Positions 1 through 8,204 of a stretch of 14,337 nt of DNA are shown here, piece by piece (the first letter of the stretch is position 1; the number at the start of each line of letters is the position of its first letter). The notes below the pieces were generated by a model. The model was not told the origin of the DNA and did no database searches. It worked only from the letters and a program-made list of their open reading frames with translations. Source of the DNA: an uncultured Bacillota bacterium (lineage in GTDB: Bacteria; Bacillota; Clostridia; Peptostreptococcales; Anaerovoracaceae). A program made the position numbers and the translations under genes. The stretch is from positions 1-14,337 of the forward strand of contig CAMNNV010000017.1 of NCBI GenBank assembly GCA_946546075.1. The letters are read 5' to 3'.

Positions 1-24
1 ATACTTGAGTTCGAATTCTTTCAT
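1..24 (-). CDS. purH: Start of a probable stand-alone AICAR formyltransferase (partial, runs off window)
   Basis: Only the first eight codons are in the window, reading MKEFELKY. A clear ribosome binding site (AAGGTGG) lies 7 nt upstream of the ATG, 13 nt after the IMP cyclohydrolase stop, so this is the next gene of the purine operon. The N-terminus resembles that of stand-alone AICAR formyltransferases, which from memory begin near 'LKYGCNPNQ'. That is the enzyme expected beside a separate PurO-type cyclohydrolase: it would formylate AICAR with 10-formyl-THF to give FAICAR, the PurO substrate. The coding call is fairly safe; the product is inferred from eight residues and context. It could also be another purine gene. 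Confidence 0.55.
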
Positions 25-37
25 TGTTTGACCACCT

Positions 38-760
38 TTACTTATTCTTGTTCACCAGGTTCTCGCTGATCTCTCCTGTTGCAAGATCTGTGTAGCGAAC
101 GTACAGGGATATCTTATTATCATCATCCAGAGCATTCCAGATGGCTTCTGTCATTTCATCAATATCGTCAACGATAGCAACTCTCTCAGGCTCGCCCTGG
201 AAAGTTGGAAGTGGGTTCCCGTCTGTCACGTATGTGTGGAGGAAGTGGCCTACTCCCGGGATCGCAGGGTACGCGAAAGTGTATCTGCTGCATGCACTTC
301 CCTCAGCATCTGCACTCTTGAGGATGCTCATCTGATACGTGAAATCTCCGCCTCCGAAGGACAGCATTCCGCTGATTCTCGGTGTGAGGTTCGGTGCATC
401 CGGCTCAAACTGCCTTGAAGTGAGAGATTCTGAGAAGCTCTTTCCTGCTTCAAGACCTTCATAAATCGTATCTGTCTGATCTCCATTGGTGACGATCAGA
501 TTGTCGCCGTATTCTCTTACAGCTGCGTAGATGATGAGGCTAGGGTCTTCGACCTTTGATGCGTCGAAAGGCTCTGTGTAGACAGCGCCGTCCTTCTCTG
601 TGAAGATCCTGTTTCTGCTGTTCGCACTTCTTCCCATGATGAAGTATGCAGCGCATGCTTTGCTTCCGTCAGCAGTTTTGCCGATCACGATTCCTCTTCC
701 GCAGTAAGGATTCCCCTTTTCGATCTGCTCAGCAATGGTGTTTACCTTGTATACGTCCAT
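38..760 (-). CDS. purO: IMP cyclohydrolase, PurO type
   Basis: This 240-residue protein matches the PurO-type IMP cyclohydrolase family (Pfam IMP_cyclohyd). The enzyme closes the FAICAR ring to IMP in the last step of de novo purine synthesis. It is unrelated to the cyclohydrolase domain of bifunctional PurH. Family features visible are the N-terminal CGRGIVIG segment, the AAYFIMGRSANSRNR stretch around residues 37-51, and a GMLSFGGGDF segment near the middle. Archaeal PurO is about 200 residues; this longer form fits the bacterial branch. No signal peptide or membrane segment is present, so it is cytosolic. The ATG lies 3 nt after the stop of the PurF homologue, and its AAGGAG ribosome binding site lies inside that gene's end, which suggests translational coupling. 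The next gene downstream is probably the separate AICAR formyltransferase. Confidence 0.88.
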   Translation of the reverse strand: MDVYKVNTIAEQIEKGNPYCGRGIVIGKTADGSKACAAYFIMGRSANSRNRIFTEKDGAVYTEPFDASKVEDPSLIIYAAVREYGDNLIVTNGDQTDTIYEGLEAGKSFSESLTSRQFEPDAPNLTPRISGMLSFGGGDFTYQMSILKSADAEGSACSRYTFAYPAIPGVGHFLHTYVTDGNPLPTFQGEPERVAIVDDIDEMTEAIWNALDDDNKISLYVRYTDLATGEISENLVNKNK

Positions 761-763
761 TCT

Positions 764-2185
764 TTACTCCTTCCCGTCCCAGCAGTACGTGCAAAGCTTG
801 CACTTGTCGAGACCTATAGCTTCCACGACTCCGTCAAGAGACTGGAATTCGATTGATGTGAGTTTGAGTTCTTCTCTGATCGCTTCGCGAAGCCTGATGC
901 CTCGTTCGCTCTTCGGATCGAGATATTCGTCTATATGTTCTGAGCCCTCTTCGCCTTCCAGATCGTAGATTTTTCTTCTGGCGATGAGCTCCATCTCGCT
1001 GTTGGATCTGGAGAAGTTCAGATATTTGCATCCGAACATGATCGGAGGGCATGCAGATCTCATGTGGACTTCCTTCGCACCGTTCTCGAAAAGGAATTCG
1101 ACGGTTTCCCTCATCTGGGTACCTCTGACGATGGAGTCGTCCACGAAGAGAAGTTTCTTGTCTTCGATCAGCTCCGGTACCGGGATCTGCTTCATCTTAG
1201 CGACTTTGTTTCTTTCGTTCTGCACCGTCGGCATGAAGCTCCTTGACCACGTCGGTGTGTATTTGATGAATGGTCTTGCGAACGGCACGTCGCATGCGTT
1301 GGCATATCCTATGGCGTGCGGCGTTCCGGAATCAGGTACTCCGCCTACGTAGTCGATATCCTGCGCCTTGCCCGTTTCCTTGTCGAACTCGGCCATGATC
1401 CTGCCGTTTCGGTATCTCATGACCTCGACGTTGACGCCCTCGTAGGAGGAAGTCGGGTATCCGTAGTAAGACCAGAGGAATGCACATATCCTCATCTCGT
1501 CTCCAGGAGGAACGAGCTGCTTCACCCCGTCGAGAGATACCTCTACGATCTCTCCCGGGCCCAGCTCCTTCTCCATTTCGTAGCCCAGCTTCTGCTGCGC
1601 GTAGCCTTCGAAGGATATGCTGTATCCGTCATCACGTTTGCCGATGAGCACCGGCAGTCTGCCGAGTCTGTCTCTGGCTGCGATGATATGACCGTCGTCT
1701 TTGAGGACCATGATGGACGCCGTGCCCTCTACCTGCTCCTGGGCGAACCTTATGCCCTCTGCAAAGGTGTGCCTCTGGCTGATGAGGGCTGCGATGAGCT
1801 CCGTGGAATTGATCCTGCCCCCTGTCATGGCCTCGAAATGACCGTTGTGGTCCATATATTTCTCGATCAGATCCTCGGCGTTTCGTATGATCCCGATGAT
1901 GCATACTGCAAAGGTTCCGAGGTTCGATCTTACCAGCAGCGGCTGCGGATCATAGTCACTGATGATGCCTATGGCTGAGCAGCCCTTCATTTCTTTATCT
2001 ATGTTGCTGAACTTCGTTCTGAAAGGTGAGTTTTCGATGTTATGGATCTCTCTCTGAAGTCCGATCTGACTGTCGTATGCTGCGATGCCTCCACGTCTCG
2101 TTCCGAGATGTGAATGATAGTCAGTACCGTAATACACCTCACTTATAGCATCAGTCTTACTGATTGCTCCGAAAAATCCACCCAT
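764..2185 (-). CDS. purF: PurF homologue (amidophosphoribosyltransferase family) lacking the glutaminase active site
   Basis: This 473-residue protein has the PurF two-domain layout: an N-terminal Ntn-type glutamine domain (about 1-230) and a C-terminal phosphoribosyltransferase domain. The PRPP loop FVDDSIVRGT at 347-356 is intact. Cys234, Cys386, Cys465 and Cys468 match the four [4Fe-4S] ligand positions of Bacillus-type PurF. The N-terminus reads MGGFFG where PurF has the nucleophile cysteine in CG(I/V)FG. By alignment from memory, the glutamine-binding Arg (HVRYPT motif), the HNG oxyanion segment (here IIG, about 96-98) and the Asp of TSDSE (here NSTE) are also lost. No other start can supply the cysteine, because an in-frame TAG directly precedes the ATG. 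GGAG lies 8 nt upstream. I recall similar 'GGFFG' homologues in other anaerobes. PRPP binding is likely; glutamine-dependent phosphoribosylamine synthesis is doubtful. Ammonia use or a regulatory role is possible. Confidence 0.85.
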   Translation of the reverse strand: MGGFFGAISKTDAISEVYYGTDYHSHLGTRRGGIAAYDSQIGLQREIHNIENSPFRTKFSNIDKEMKGCSAIGIISDYDPQPLLVRSNLGTFAVCIIGIIRNAEDLIEKYMDHNGHFEAMTGGRINSTELIAALISQRHTFAEGIRFAQEQVEGTASIMVLKDDGHIIAARDRLGRLPVLIGKRDDGYSISFEGYAQQKLGYEMEKELGPGEIVEVSLDGVKQLVPPGDEMRICAFLWSYYGYPTSSYEGVNVEVMRYRNGRIMAEFDKETGKAQDIDYVGGVPDSGTPHAIGYANACDVPFARPFIKYTPTWSRSFMPTVQNERNKVAKMKQIPVPELIEDKKLLFVDDSIVRGTQMRETVEFLFENGAKEVHMRSACPPIMFGCKYLNFSRSNSEMELIARRKIYDLEGEEGSEHIDEYLDPKSERGIRLREAIREELKLTSIEFQSLDGVVEAIGLDKCKLCTYCWDGKE

Positions 2186-2773
2186 CTATTTTGCTCCTTT
2201 CTCTTTGTAATCCTTCACAGCCTTTGCAAGGCCTTTGGCAAGGATCTCGTGCTCCACTTCAAGGACTCTCGCTGCCAGTTCTTCCGGAGTATCTCCTTCC
2301 AGCACCGGCACTTTCTCCTGCAGGATGATCTTTCCTGTATCTACTCCTTCATCCACGAAGTGAACAGTAGCACCGCTCTCCTTTTCGCCGCCTTCGATGA
2401 CTGCTCTGTGGACATGCATGCCGTAGAATCCCTTGCCGCAGTATTTTGGTATCAGGGATGGATGGATGTTAATGATCCTGTCGCGGTATTCTCCGATGAC
2501 TTCCGGCGCCAGGACTTTCATGTATCCTGCCAGCACGATGAATTCGGCTCCGCATTCCTTCAGCTGTGCGAGGACCTCTTCCTGGGTCTTCGCAACGGAC
2601 GTCTCTATGCCTGCTTCCCGGGCTCTCGTAAGAGCATACGCCGTGTCTTTGCTTGCGATGACTCTCACGATCTTCGTATCCGGGAGCTGCCCGGCTTTCT
2701 CTTTGTCTATCAGTGCCTGCAGGTTGGTCCCTCCACCTGAACAGAGCACAGCGACCTTGACTTTTTCACTCAT
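2186..2773 (-). CDS. purN: Phosphoribosylglycinamide formyltransferase (GART)
   Basis: PurN transfers a formyl group from 10-formyl-THF to GAR to give FGAR. The 195-residue length fits the family (about 190-215). Family marks seen are the N-terminal CSGGGTNLQ phosphate-binding loop (11-19), the INIHPSL motif carrying catalytic Asn102 and His104, and DEGVDTG (141-147) carrying catalytic Asp145. The loop between them (KYCGKGFYGMH) departs from the usual AFPG form, but the catalytic residues are all present. The gene starts 12 nt after the purM stop with an AGGAAGG ribosome binding site. Its TAG stop is immediately followed, in the same frame, by the ATG of the PurF homologue, so the two cistrons are separated by one stop codon. 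It acts in the cytosol, between PurD (not in window) and PurL. Confidence 0.95.
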   Translation of the reverse strand: MSEKVKVAVLCSGGGTNLQALIDKEKAGQLPDTKIVRVIASKDTAYALTRAREAGIETSVAKTQEEVLAQLKECGAEFIVLAGYMKVLAPEVIGEYRDRIINIHPSLIPKYCGKGFYGMHVHRAVIEGGEKESGATVHFVDEGVDTGKIILQEKVPVLEGDTPEELAARVLEVEHEILAKGLAKAVKDYKEKGAK

Positions 2774-2785
2774 ACTATTTCCTTC

Positions 2786-3841
2786 CTACTGGTTGTCGGG
2801 ATAGTTTATGATCACATCGCTGTCAACGCGCTCTACGATATCGCCGATGACCCAGGCCTTCTCGCCTGCGCCTCTGAGCGCTTCTACTACTGCCTCTGCA
2901 TCTTCTGCATCTACTACCATCATCATTCCTACGCCCATGTTATATGTTGAGAACATCTCTTCTCTGTCGATGTTTCCGCATTTTTTGATGTATGGGAAGA
3001 TCGGCGGAACGTCCCATGTTCCTACGTTGATGGAAACAGCGGTCTCCTCAGGGAGGATCCTAGGGATATTCTCATAGAATCCGCCGCCTGTGATGTGGAC
3101 GATGCCCTTGACATCGAAATTCGGGAGTACTGCTTCACATGCTGCCGCATAGATCTTTGTTGGCCTCAGGAGTGCTTCTCCCAAAGTTTCCCCGAGGTCT
3201 TCCACATAGTCGTGCACGTCCATCCCCATCTTGTCGAAGAATACTTTGCGCACCAGAGAATATCCGTTGCTGTGTATTCCTGTGGATGCGATGCCTACGA
3301 TCTTCTGACCTGCCTCGACTTTGTCTCCTGTTATGATCTTGTTCTTGTCTACGATGCCGACAGAGAAACCTGCCATATCGTATTCGCCTTCGCTGTAGAA
3401 GTCAGGCATCTCTGCAGTCTCGCCGCCTACGAGAGCGCTTCTTCCCTGGATGCAGCCCTCTGCGATGCCCTTGACGATGTCTGCGATCTTCTCAGCTTTG
3501 ACCTTGCCTGTTGCGATGTAGTCCAGGAAGAAAAGCGGTTTCGCACCCTGGCAGAGTACATCGTTGACACACATGGCAACGCAGTCGATACCTACGGTGT
3601 CGTGCTTGTCCATGAGAAATGCGATCTTCAGTTTCGTTCCCACGCCGTCTGTACCGGATACGAGCACAGGCTGCTCCATATCCTTGACATCAAGTGCCAC
3701 GAGACTTCCGAAGCTGCCCAGTCCTGTGAGCACGCTGTCGTTGAATGTCGCCTTGACGTGGTCTTTCATCAGTGATACCGCGCGCTGACCCTCTATAGTG
3801 TCGACTCCTGCGTCTTTGTAAGTAAGTTTTTCTTCTGACAT
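2786..3841 (-). CDS. purM: Phosphoribosylformylglycinamidine cyclo-ligase (AIR synthetase)
   Basis: PurM converts FGAM to AIR with ATP, directly after PurL. With the start chosen here it has 351 residues, the normal family size. The N-terminus (LTYKDAGVD) is typical. The GTDGVGTK loop at 63-70 and GGETAEMPD at 139-147 are the conserved ATP/substrate segments of the PurM/PurL ATP-binding superfamily. A start at 3856 would add five residues and overlap purE, but ATG 3841 is preferred: GAGGGG lies 7 nt upstream and the family N-terminus then starts correctly. Only one base separates the purE TAA from this ATG, so coupled translation is likely. It is a cytosolic enzyme, complete, with no missing motif noticed. 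Confidence 0.96.
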   Translation of the reverse strand: MSEEKLTYKDAGVDTIEGQRAVSLMKDHVKATFNDSVLTGLGSFGSLVALDVKDMEQPVLVSGTDGVGTKLKIAFLMDKHDTVGIDCVAMCVNDVLCQGAKPLFFLDYIATGKVKAEKIADIVKGIAEGCIQGRSALVGGETAEMPDFYSEGEYDMAGFSVGIVDKNKIITGDKVEAGQKIVGIASTGIHSNGYSLVRKVFFDKMGMDVHDYVEDLGETLGEALLRPTKIYAAACEAVLPNFDVKGIVHITGGGFYENIPRILPEETAVSINVGTWDVPPIFPYIKKCGNIDREEMFSTYNMGVGMMMVVDAEDAEAVVEALRGAGEKAWVIGDIVERVDSDVIINYPDNQ

Positions 3842-3842
3842 G

Positions 3843-4337
3843 TTATTTCCCCTCATTAAACTCCTTGTCCAGTGCTACGATCTCTTCTTCCTGACGGCGC
3901 TTGAAGTCTTTGATTGCCTGACGCAGTTCAGGGTTTCCTGTTGCCAGGATCTGTACTGCCAGGATCGCTGCATTCTCTGCACCGTCGATTGCAACGGTTG
4001 CTACAGGAACGCCCTTTGGCATCTGCACGACGCTGAGAAGTGAATCAAGTCCGTCGAGGGTGCTTGATTTCATCGGGATGCCGATGACTGGAAGCGGTGT
4101 CGTTGCTGCCAGTACTCCTGCCAGGTGCGCTGCTTTACCTGCTGCTGCGATGATGGCTCCAAAACCGTTCATCTCTGCTTCTTCTGCGAACTTCTCTGCC
4201 TGCTTCGGTGTCCTGTGCGCTGAGATGATTCTCGTTTCATACTCCACACCGAACTCCTGCAGTTTCTGTTCACACTTCTGTACTACCGGATAATCGGACT
4301 TGCTGCCCATAACGATCGCTACTTTCAGGTTTGCCAT
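3843..4337 (-). CDS. purE: N5-carboxyaminoimidazole ribonucleotide mutase, class I PurE
   Basis: Class I PurE moves the carboxylate of N5-CAIR to C4, giving CAIR. The 164-residue size fits the bacterial class. Motifs in order are MGSKSD (10-15), SAHRTP with catalytic His41 (39-44), AAAGKAAHLAG (64-74) and PVIGIP. The AAAG.AAHL form is the class I signature, in contrast to the AIR-carboxylase class II. A class I enzyme needs PurK to make N5-CAIR; purK is not in the window and should be elsewhere. The ATG is preceded by AAAGGAAC, the same ribosome binding sequence used by purL. About 38 nt separate it from the purL stop, with no terminator-like structure in the gap, so it is cotranscribed with purL. 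Confidence 0.96.
   Translation of the reverse strand: MANLKVAIVMGSKSDYPVVQKCEQKLQEFGVEYETRIISAHRTPKQAEKFAEEAEMNGFGAIIAAAGKAAHLAGVLAATTPLPVIGIPMKSSTLDGLDSLLSVVQMPKGVPVATVAIDGAENAAILAVQILATGNPELRQAIKDFKRRQEEEIVALDKEFNEGK
3849..3854 (-). promoter_or_regulatory. Ribosome binding site that decides the purM start
   Basis: GAGGGG lies inside the last codons of purE, 7 nt upstream of ATG 3841. It overlaps the alternative ATG at 3854-3856, which supports the shorter PurM start and coupling of purE and purM translation. Confidence 0.65.
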
Positions 4338-4375
4338 TCTCTCGTTCCTTTCTGTATATCTGAAAATATCTGTTT

Positions 4376-7300
4376 CTATTTGAAGTAATTGACGCCGGAT
4401 TCAAAGATCTTCATGTCCTTTTCTCCGTAAACGTTCTTGTAAAGATTTTCGCCGATTCTCTCGGAATGTCCCATCTTACCGAAGACTCTTCCGTCAGGTG
4501 AAGTGATACCTTCGATAGCCATGACAGATCCGTTCGGGTTGAATGCGATATCCATGGACGGTTTGCCGCTGAAGTCCACGTACTGCGTAGCGATCTGGCC
4601 GTTTGCGATGAGCCTTTCCACTACTTCCGGCTTGGCGATGAATCTTCCTTCGCCGTGGGAAACAGGAATGGTGAAGACATCTCCTGTGTTCACTCCTGCC
4701 AGCCATGGTGACTTGACGGAAGTGATCCCTGTTCTGACGAGGCAGGATGCGTGTCTGCCGATGGTGTTGTACGTAAGAGTCGGGCTGTCTTCCGTACCGT
4801 CTGTGATCTTACCTTCCGGTACGAGTCCCAGCTTGATCAGCGCCTGGAATCCGTTGCAGATACCGAGCATCAGTCCGTCTCTGTTTTCCAAAAGATCTGC
4901 GACTGCTTCCTTGATGTTCGGGTTCTTGAATACGGCGGCGATGAATTTCGCAGAGCCGTCCGGCTCATCTCCTCCGGAGAATCCTCCAGGGATCATGATG
5001 ATCTGGCTCTCTCTTATCTTCTTCTCAAGTTCTGAGATGGAATCTTCCAGCTGCTCTGTAGTCAGGTTGCGGATGATGTGGATATCCGCTTCCGCGCCTG
5101 CCTTCGTGAAGGCTCTTGCTGTATCTACTTCGCAGTTCGTTCCAGGGAAGGTCGGGATGACCACCTTCGGTCTTGCCACCTTCACAAGAGGTGTGCCTGT
5201 ATATCTCTCGTTGTAGAACGGCTGCTCTACCTTCGTGTTGTCTGCCTTGTATCTGAATTCCTTCGTCCTTACCGGGAATACGCCTTCGATCGGATCCTGC
5301 CACTTGACGATGATGGCTGCGACTTCCTCGCCCTCGCCGTTGATGGTGAGCTTGCCGTCTGCTGACGTCTTACCGATAATGGTGTGCGCGGAACCTTCGA
5401 GGAGTGCTTCTGCATCTTCACCTGCAGGGATCTCGAGAATGAGGCTTCCGTATGCCGGTACCAGGATATCCCCAGTCGCTGTGATGTCGGCGCCGATTCC
5501 GTTACCGACTGCCATCTTCACGAGAGCGATGTACAGTCCGCCTCTTCCGATGGTCTGAGCTGCCAGGAGCTTACCTTCCTCTGCAAGCTGTCTTACCTTC
5601 AGCAGGTTCGCCTTGAAGACATCGAAGTCGATGAGGCCGTCCTTGTCTACCGGTGCGGAAAGGACTGCTACTGTGCTTCCCTTCTCCTTGAACTCTGTGG
5701 AGAGTACTTCCGCTGCGTCGATCGTAGTGATCGCAAAGGATGTGAGTGTCGGAGGTACGTCGATGTCCATGAATGTTCCGGACATGGAGTCCTTGCCGCC
5801 GATGGCCGGGATCTCCAGTTCTTTCTGTACCTTCAGTGCTCCCAGCAGGGCTGCCATTGGCTTGCCCCATCTCTCAGGAGTAGTACCCAGCTTCTCGAAG
5901 TATTCCTGGAACGTGAGTCTGATCTTCCTGTAGTCGCCGCCCATTGCTGCGATCTTCGCTACGGAATCGATGACTGCATAGAACGCGCCGTGGAACGGAC
6001 TCTTCGATGAAAGCTGCGGATCGAATCCGTAGGACATGATCGTTGCCGTCTGCGCATCTCCTTCTGTAACAGGGAGCTTCGCTGCCATACCTGCTGCAGG
6101 GGAAAGCTGATACTTACCGCCCAGTGGCATGAGCACGGTTCCTGCTCCGATGGTGGAGTCGAATCTCTCGATGAGGCCCTTCTTGCTGCAGCAGTTGAGG
6201 TCTACCAGCAGCTGCTCCTTCGTCTTCTCTTCTTTGAAAACGTCCAGGATCTCTACGCCTCTGAGAGCCGCATCTTCTGCGCTCACCTTTGCGAACTGCT
6301 GCGCTCCGTTCGTATTCAGGAAGTCTCTTGAAAGATCCAGGATGCACTTTTCTCTCCAGAACATCCTGACTCGGTTCGTATCCGTAACTGCCGCAACGAC
6401 GGTTGCTTCCAGGTTTTCTTCATCAGCGTATCCGATGAATTCATCCACCTTGTCCGCTTCAACAACGACTGCCATTCTCTCCTGTGATTCGGAGATGGCC
6501 AGCTCTGTTCCGTCGAGACCTTCGTACTTTTTCTTGACCAGATCCAGGTTGATGTCCAGGCCGTCTGCCAGCTCACCGATGGCTACCGATACACCGCCGG
6601 CACCGAAATCGTTACATCTCTTGATGAGGGTCGCGACTTCTTTGCGTCTGAACAGTCTCTGTATATTTCTCTCTACAGGCGGGTTGCCCTTCTGGACTTC
6701 TGCTCCGCATGTATTGATGGATTCTTCTGTGTGTTCCTTTGAGGAGCCGGTAGCTCCGCCGCATCCGTCACGGCCCGTTCTGCCGCCTACGAGGATGATG
6801 CGGTCGCCCTTCTCAGGCACTTTGCGGATGACGTGATCTGCAGGGGCTGCGCCTACTACAGCACCGATCTCCATTCTCTTGGCTACGTAGTTATCGTGAT
6901 AAACTTCGTCGACGAGGCCTGTTGCCAGTCCGATCTGGTTACCGTAGGAACTGTAGCCTGCTGCTGCCGTCTGAGTGATCTTTCTCTGCGGGAGCTTGCC
7001 CTTGATCGTATCTTCTACAGGGACTCTAGGGTCCGCTGCTCCCGTCACTCTCATGGCCTGGTAAACGTAAACTCTTCCTGAGAGCGGGTCTCTGATGGCT
7101 CCGCCCAGGCAGGTCGCTGCACCACCGAACGGCTCGATCTCTGTCGGGTGGTTATGCGTCTCGTTCTTGAACATGACGAGCCAGTCTTCTTCTTTGCCGT
7201 CGATCTTGGCCTTGACTTTGATGCTGCAGGCGTTGATCTCCTCTGACTCATCAAGGTTGTCTACCTTGCCGTGCTTCTTGAGGTACTTGGCGCCGATGCA

Positions 7301-8131
7301 GGCCATATCCATGAGGCAGAGGTTCTTCTCTCTGTCGCCATAGACGTCCTGTCTCATAGCCATATATTCATCAAAAGCTGCCTGTACGATCCTGCCGTAC
7401 TGGCTGTCCTCGAATTCTATTTCTTCCAAAGTGGTGTTGAAGGTTGTGTGTCTGCAGTGGTCAGACCAGTATGTATCGATGACCTTGAGCTCTGTGAGGG
7501 TCGGGTCTCTCTTCTCTGTATCCTTGTAGTATGCCTGGATGAACTTGATATCTGCAGGACTCATTGCGAATTCCATCTCCTGCCTGTACTGCTCCAGCGC
7601 CTCCGGGCTCATATGTGCAAAGCCGTCTACGGTCTTCACATCTTCCGGTGGTGTCGTCACGAGATCCAGACTGTCCGGTTTCTCCATTGCGGCAAGCTGT
7701 GAATCAACAGGGTTGACGCAGTAGTTTCTCATGGTCTCCACCTGCTGGCTGCTCAGTCTGCCATCCAGAACGTATACTCTCGCGAACTTGACGATGGCAT
7801 CTGCCTTACCGTTCATGAGCTTGATACACTGCGCTGCAGAGTCTGCTCTCTGGTCATACTGACCAGGCAGATATTCTACTGCAAAGTGTGTATGGTGCTT
7901 CACATCCTGCGGCAGCTCCTCTTCGTATATCGTATCGATCGCTGCTTCTGCGAATACGGTGTACTTCGCTGCCTCATAAGTTTCATCATCTATCCCGTCG
8001 ACATCGTAGCGGTTCAGGATCCTTATTCCCTTGAGATGATCGAAATGGAGATTCTCCTTCACATCATCAAAAAGAGCCTTGGCCTCTACATCAAATCCCG
8101 GTTTCTTCTCAACGTACAACCTTCTAACCAT
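4376..8131 (-). CDS. purL: Phosphoribosylformylglycinamidine synthase, long single-chain form
   Basis: PurL makes FGAM from FGAR, ATP and glutamine. This 1251-residue protein is the long form that carries synthetase and glutaminase in one chain, unlike the split PurS/PurL/PurQ of Bacillus; several Clostridia use the long form. The N-terminal PurS-like region is followed by duplicated PurM-like ATP-binding domains, with the family segment around HNHPTEIEPFGG. The C-terminal class I glutaminase begins near VVIPTFPGTNCEVD, holds nucleophile Cys1092 in GICNGFQ, and His1222/Glu1224 in GHSER. The glutaminase therefore looks intact, in contrast to the PurF homologue of the same operon. An upstream ATG at 8185 would add 18 residues, but that stretch lies at the promoter -10 side. 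The chosen ATG at 8131 has AAAGGAA 9-10 nt upstream and gives the typical MVRRLYVEKK start. It is the first gene of the operon. Confidence 0.96.
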   Translation of the reverse strand: MVRRLYVEKKPGFDVEAKALFDDVKENLHFDHLKGIRILNRYDVDGIDDETYEAAKYTVFAEAAIDTIYEEELPQDVKHHTHFAVEYLPGQYDQRADSAAQCIKLMNGKADAIVKFARVYVLDGRLSSQQVETMRNYCVNPVDSQLAAMEKPDSLDLVTTPPEDVKTVDGFAHMSPEALEQYRQEMEFAMSPADIKFIQAYYKDTEKRDPTLTELKVIDTYWSDHCRHTTFNTTLEEIEFEDSQYGRIVQAAFDEYMAMRQDVYGDREKNLCLMDMACIGAKYLKKHGKVDNLDESEEINACSIKVKAKIDGKEEDWLVMFKNETHNHPTEIEPFGGAATCLGGAIRDPLSGRVYVYQAMRVTGAADPRVPVEDTIKGKLPQRKITQTAAAGYSSYGNQIGLATGLVDEVYHDNYVAKRMEIGAVVGAAPADHVIRKVPEKGDRIILVGGRTGRDGCGGATGSSKEHTEESINTCGAEVQKGNPPVERNIQRLFRRKEVATLIKRCNDFGAGGVSVAIGELADGLDINLDLVKKKYEGLDGTELAISESQERMAVVVEADKVDEFIGYADEENLEATVVAAVTDTNRVRMFWREKCILDLSRDFLNTNGAQQFAKVSAEDAALRGVEILDVFKEEKTKEQLLVDLNCCSKKGLIERFDSTIGAGTVLMPLGGKYQLSPAAGMAAKLPVTEGDAQTATIMSYGFDPQLSSKSPFHGAFYAVIDSVAKIAAMGGDYRKIRLTFQEYFEKLGTTPERWGKPMAALLGALKVQKELEIPAIGGKDSMSGTFMDIDVPPTLTSFAITTIDAAEVLSTEFKEKGSTVAVLSAPVDKDGLIDFDVFKANLLKVRQLAEEGKLLAAQTIGRGGLYIALVKMAVGNGIGADITATGDILVPAYGSLILEIPAGEDAEALLEGSAHTIIGKTSADGKLTINGEGEEVAAIIVKWQDPIEGVFPVRTKEFRYKADNTKVEQPFYNERYTGTPLVKVARPKVVIPTFPGTNCEVDTARAFTKAGAEADIHIIRNLTTEQLEDSISELEKKIRESQIIMIPGGFSGGDEPDGSAKFIAAVFKNPNIKEAVADLLENRDGLMLGICNGFQALIKLGLVPEGKITDGTEDSPTLTYNTIGRHASCLVRTGITSVKSPWLAGVNTGDVFTIPVSHGEGRFIAKPEVVERLIANGQIATQYVDFSGKPSMDIAFNPNGSVMAIEGITSPDGRVFGKMGHSERIGENLYKNVYGEKDMKIFESGVNYFK

Positions 8132-8175
8132 GTGGAATGTTCCTTTCTTTGAAATAGTCACAATATAACAGCATA

Positions 8176-8204
8176 ATAGTAGCATTTTTGACCGTTTGTT
8201 TCAA
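8176..8204 (-). promoter_or_regulatory. Probable promoter of the purine operon
   Basis: On the minus strand, TTGAAA (8204-8199) is separated by exactly 17 nt from TACTAT (8181-8176), a good sigma-A match. The predicted start near 8169 leaves a leader of only about 38 nt before purL ATG 8131. That is too short for a purine riboswitch, and none of its conserved core is seen. Regulation would therefore act at the promoter, by a protein I cannot name from the sequence. Confidence 0.7.

Noticed and set aside
1316..1978. Long plus-strand open frame of 220 codons opposite the PurF homologue.
   Set aside because: It is antisense to a clear gene, shows no recognisable motif, and similar open frames occur opposite purN (2114-2740), purM (3095-3775), purL (4503-5216) and iorA (10337-11056). 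They are products of codon bias.
2186..2188. The single TAG between purN and the PurF homologue as a sequencing error splitting a fusion gene.
   Set aside because: Both proteins have complete normal ends, and a GGAG ribosome binding site precedes the second ATG, so two genes are the simpler reading.
3842..3856. A five-residue longer PurM beginning at 3856 and overlapping purE.
   Set aside because: The GAGGGG ribosome binding site for ATG 3841 overlaps that start, and family N-termini fit the shorter form.
8132..8185. An 18-residue N-terminal extension of PurL from an upstream ATG (MLLLCCYIV...).
   Set aside because: The stretch lies at the predicted promoter -10 and transcription start, is unlike PurL N-termini, and the ATG at 8131 has a proper ribosome binding site and the typical start sequence.
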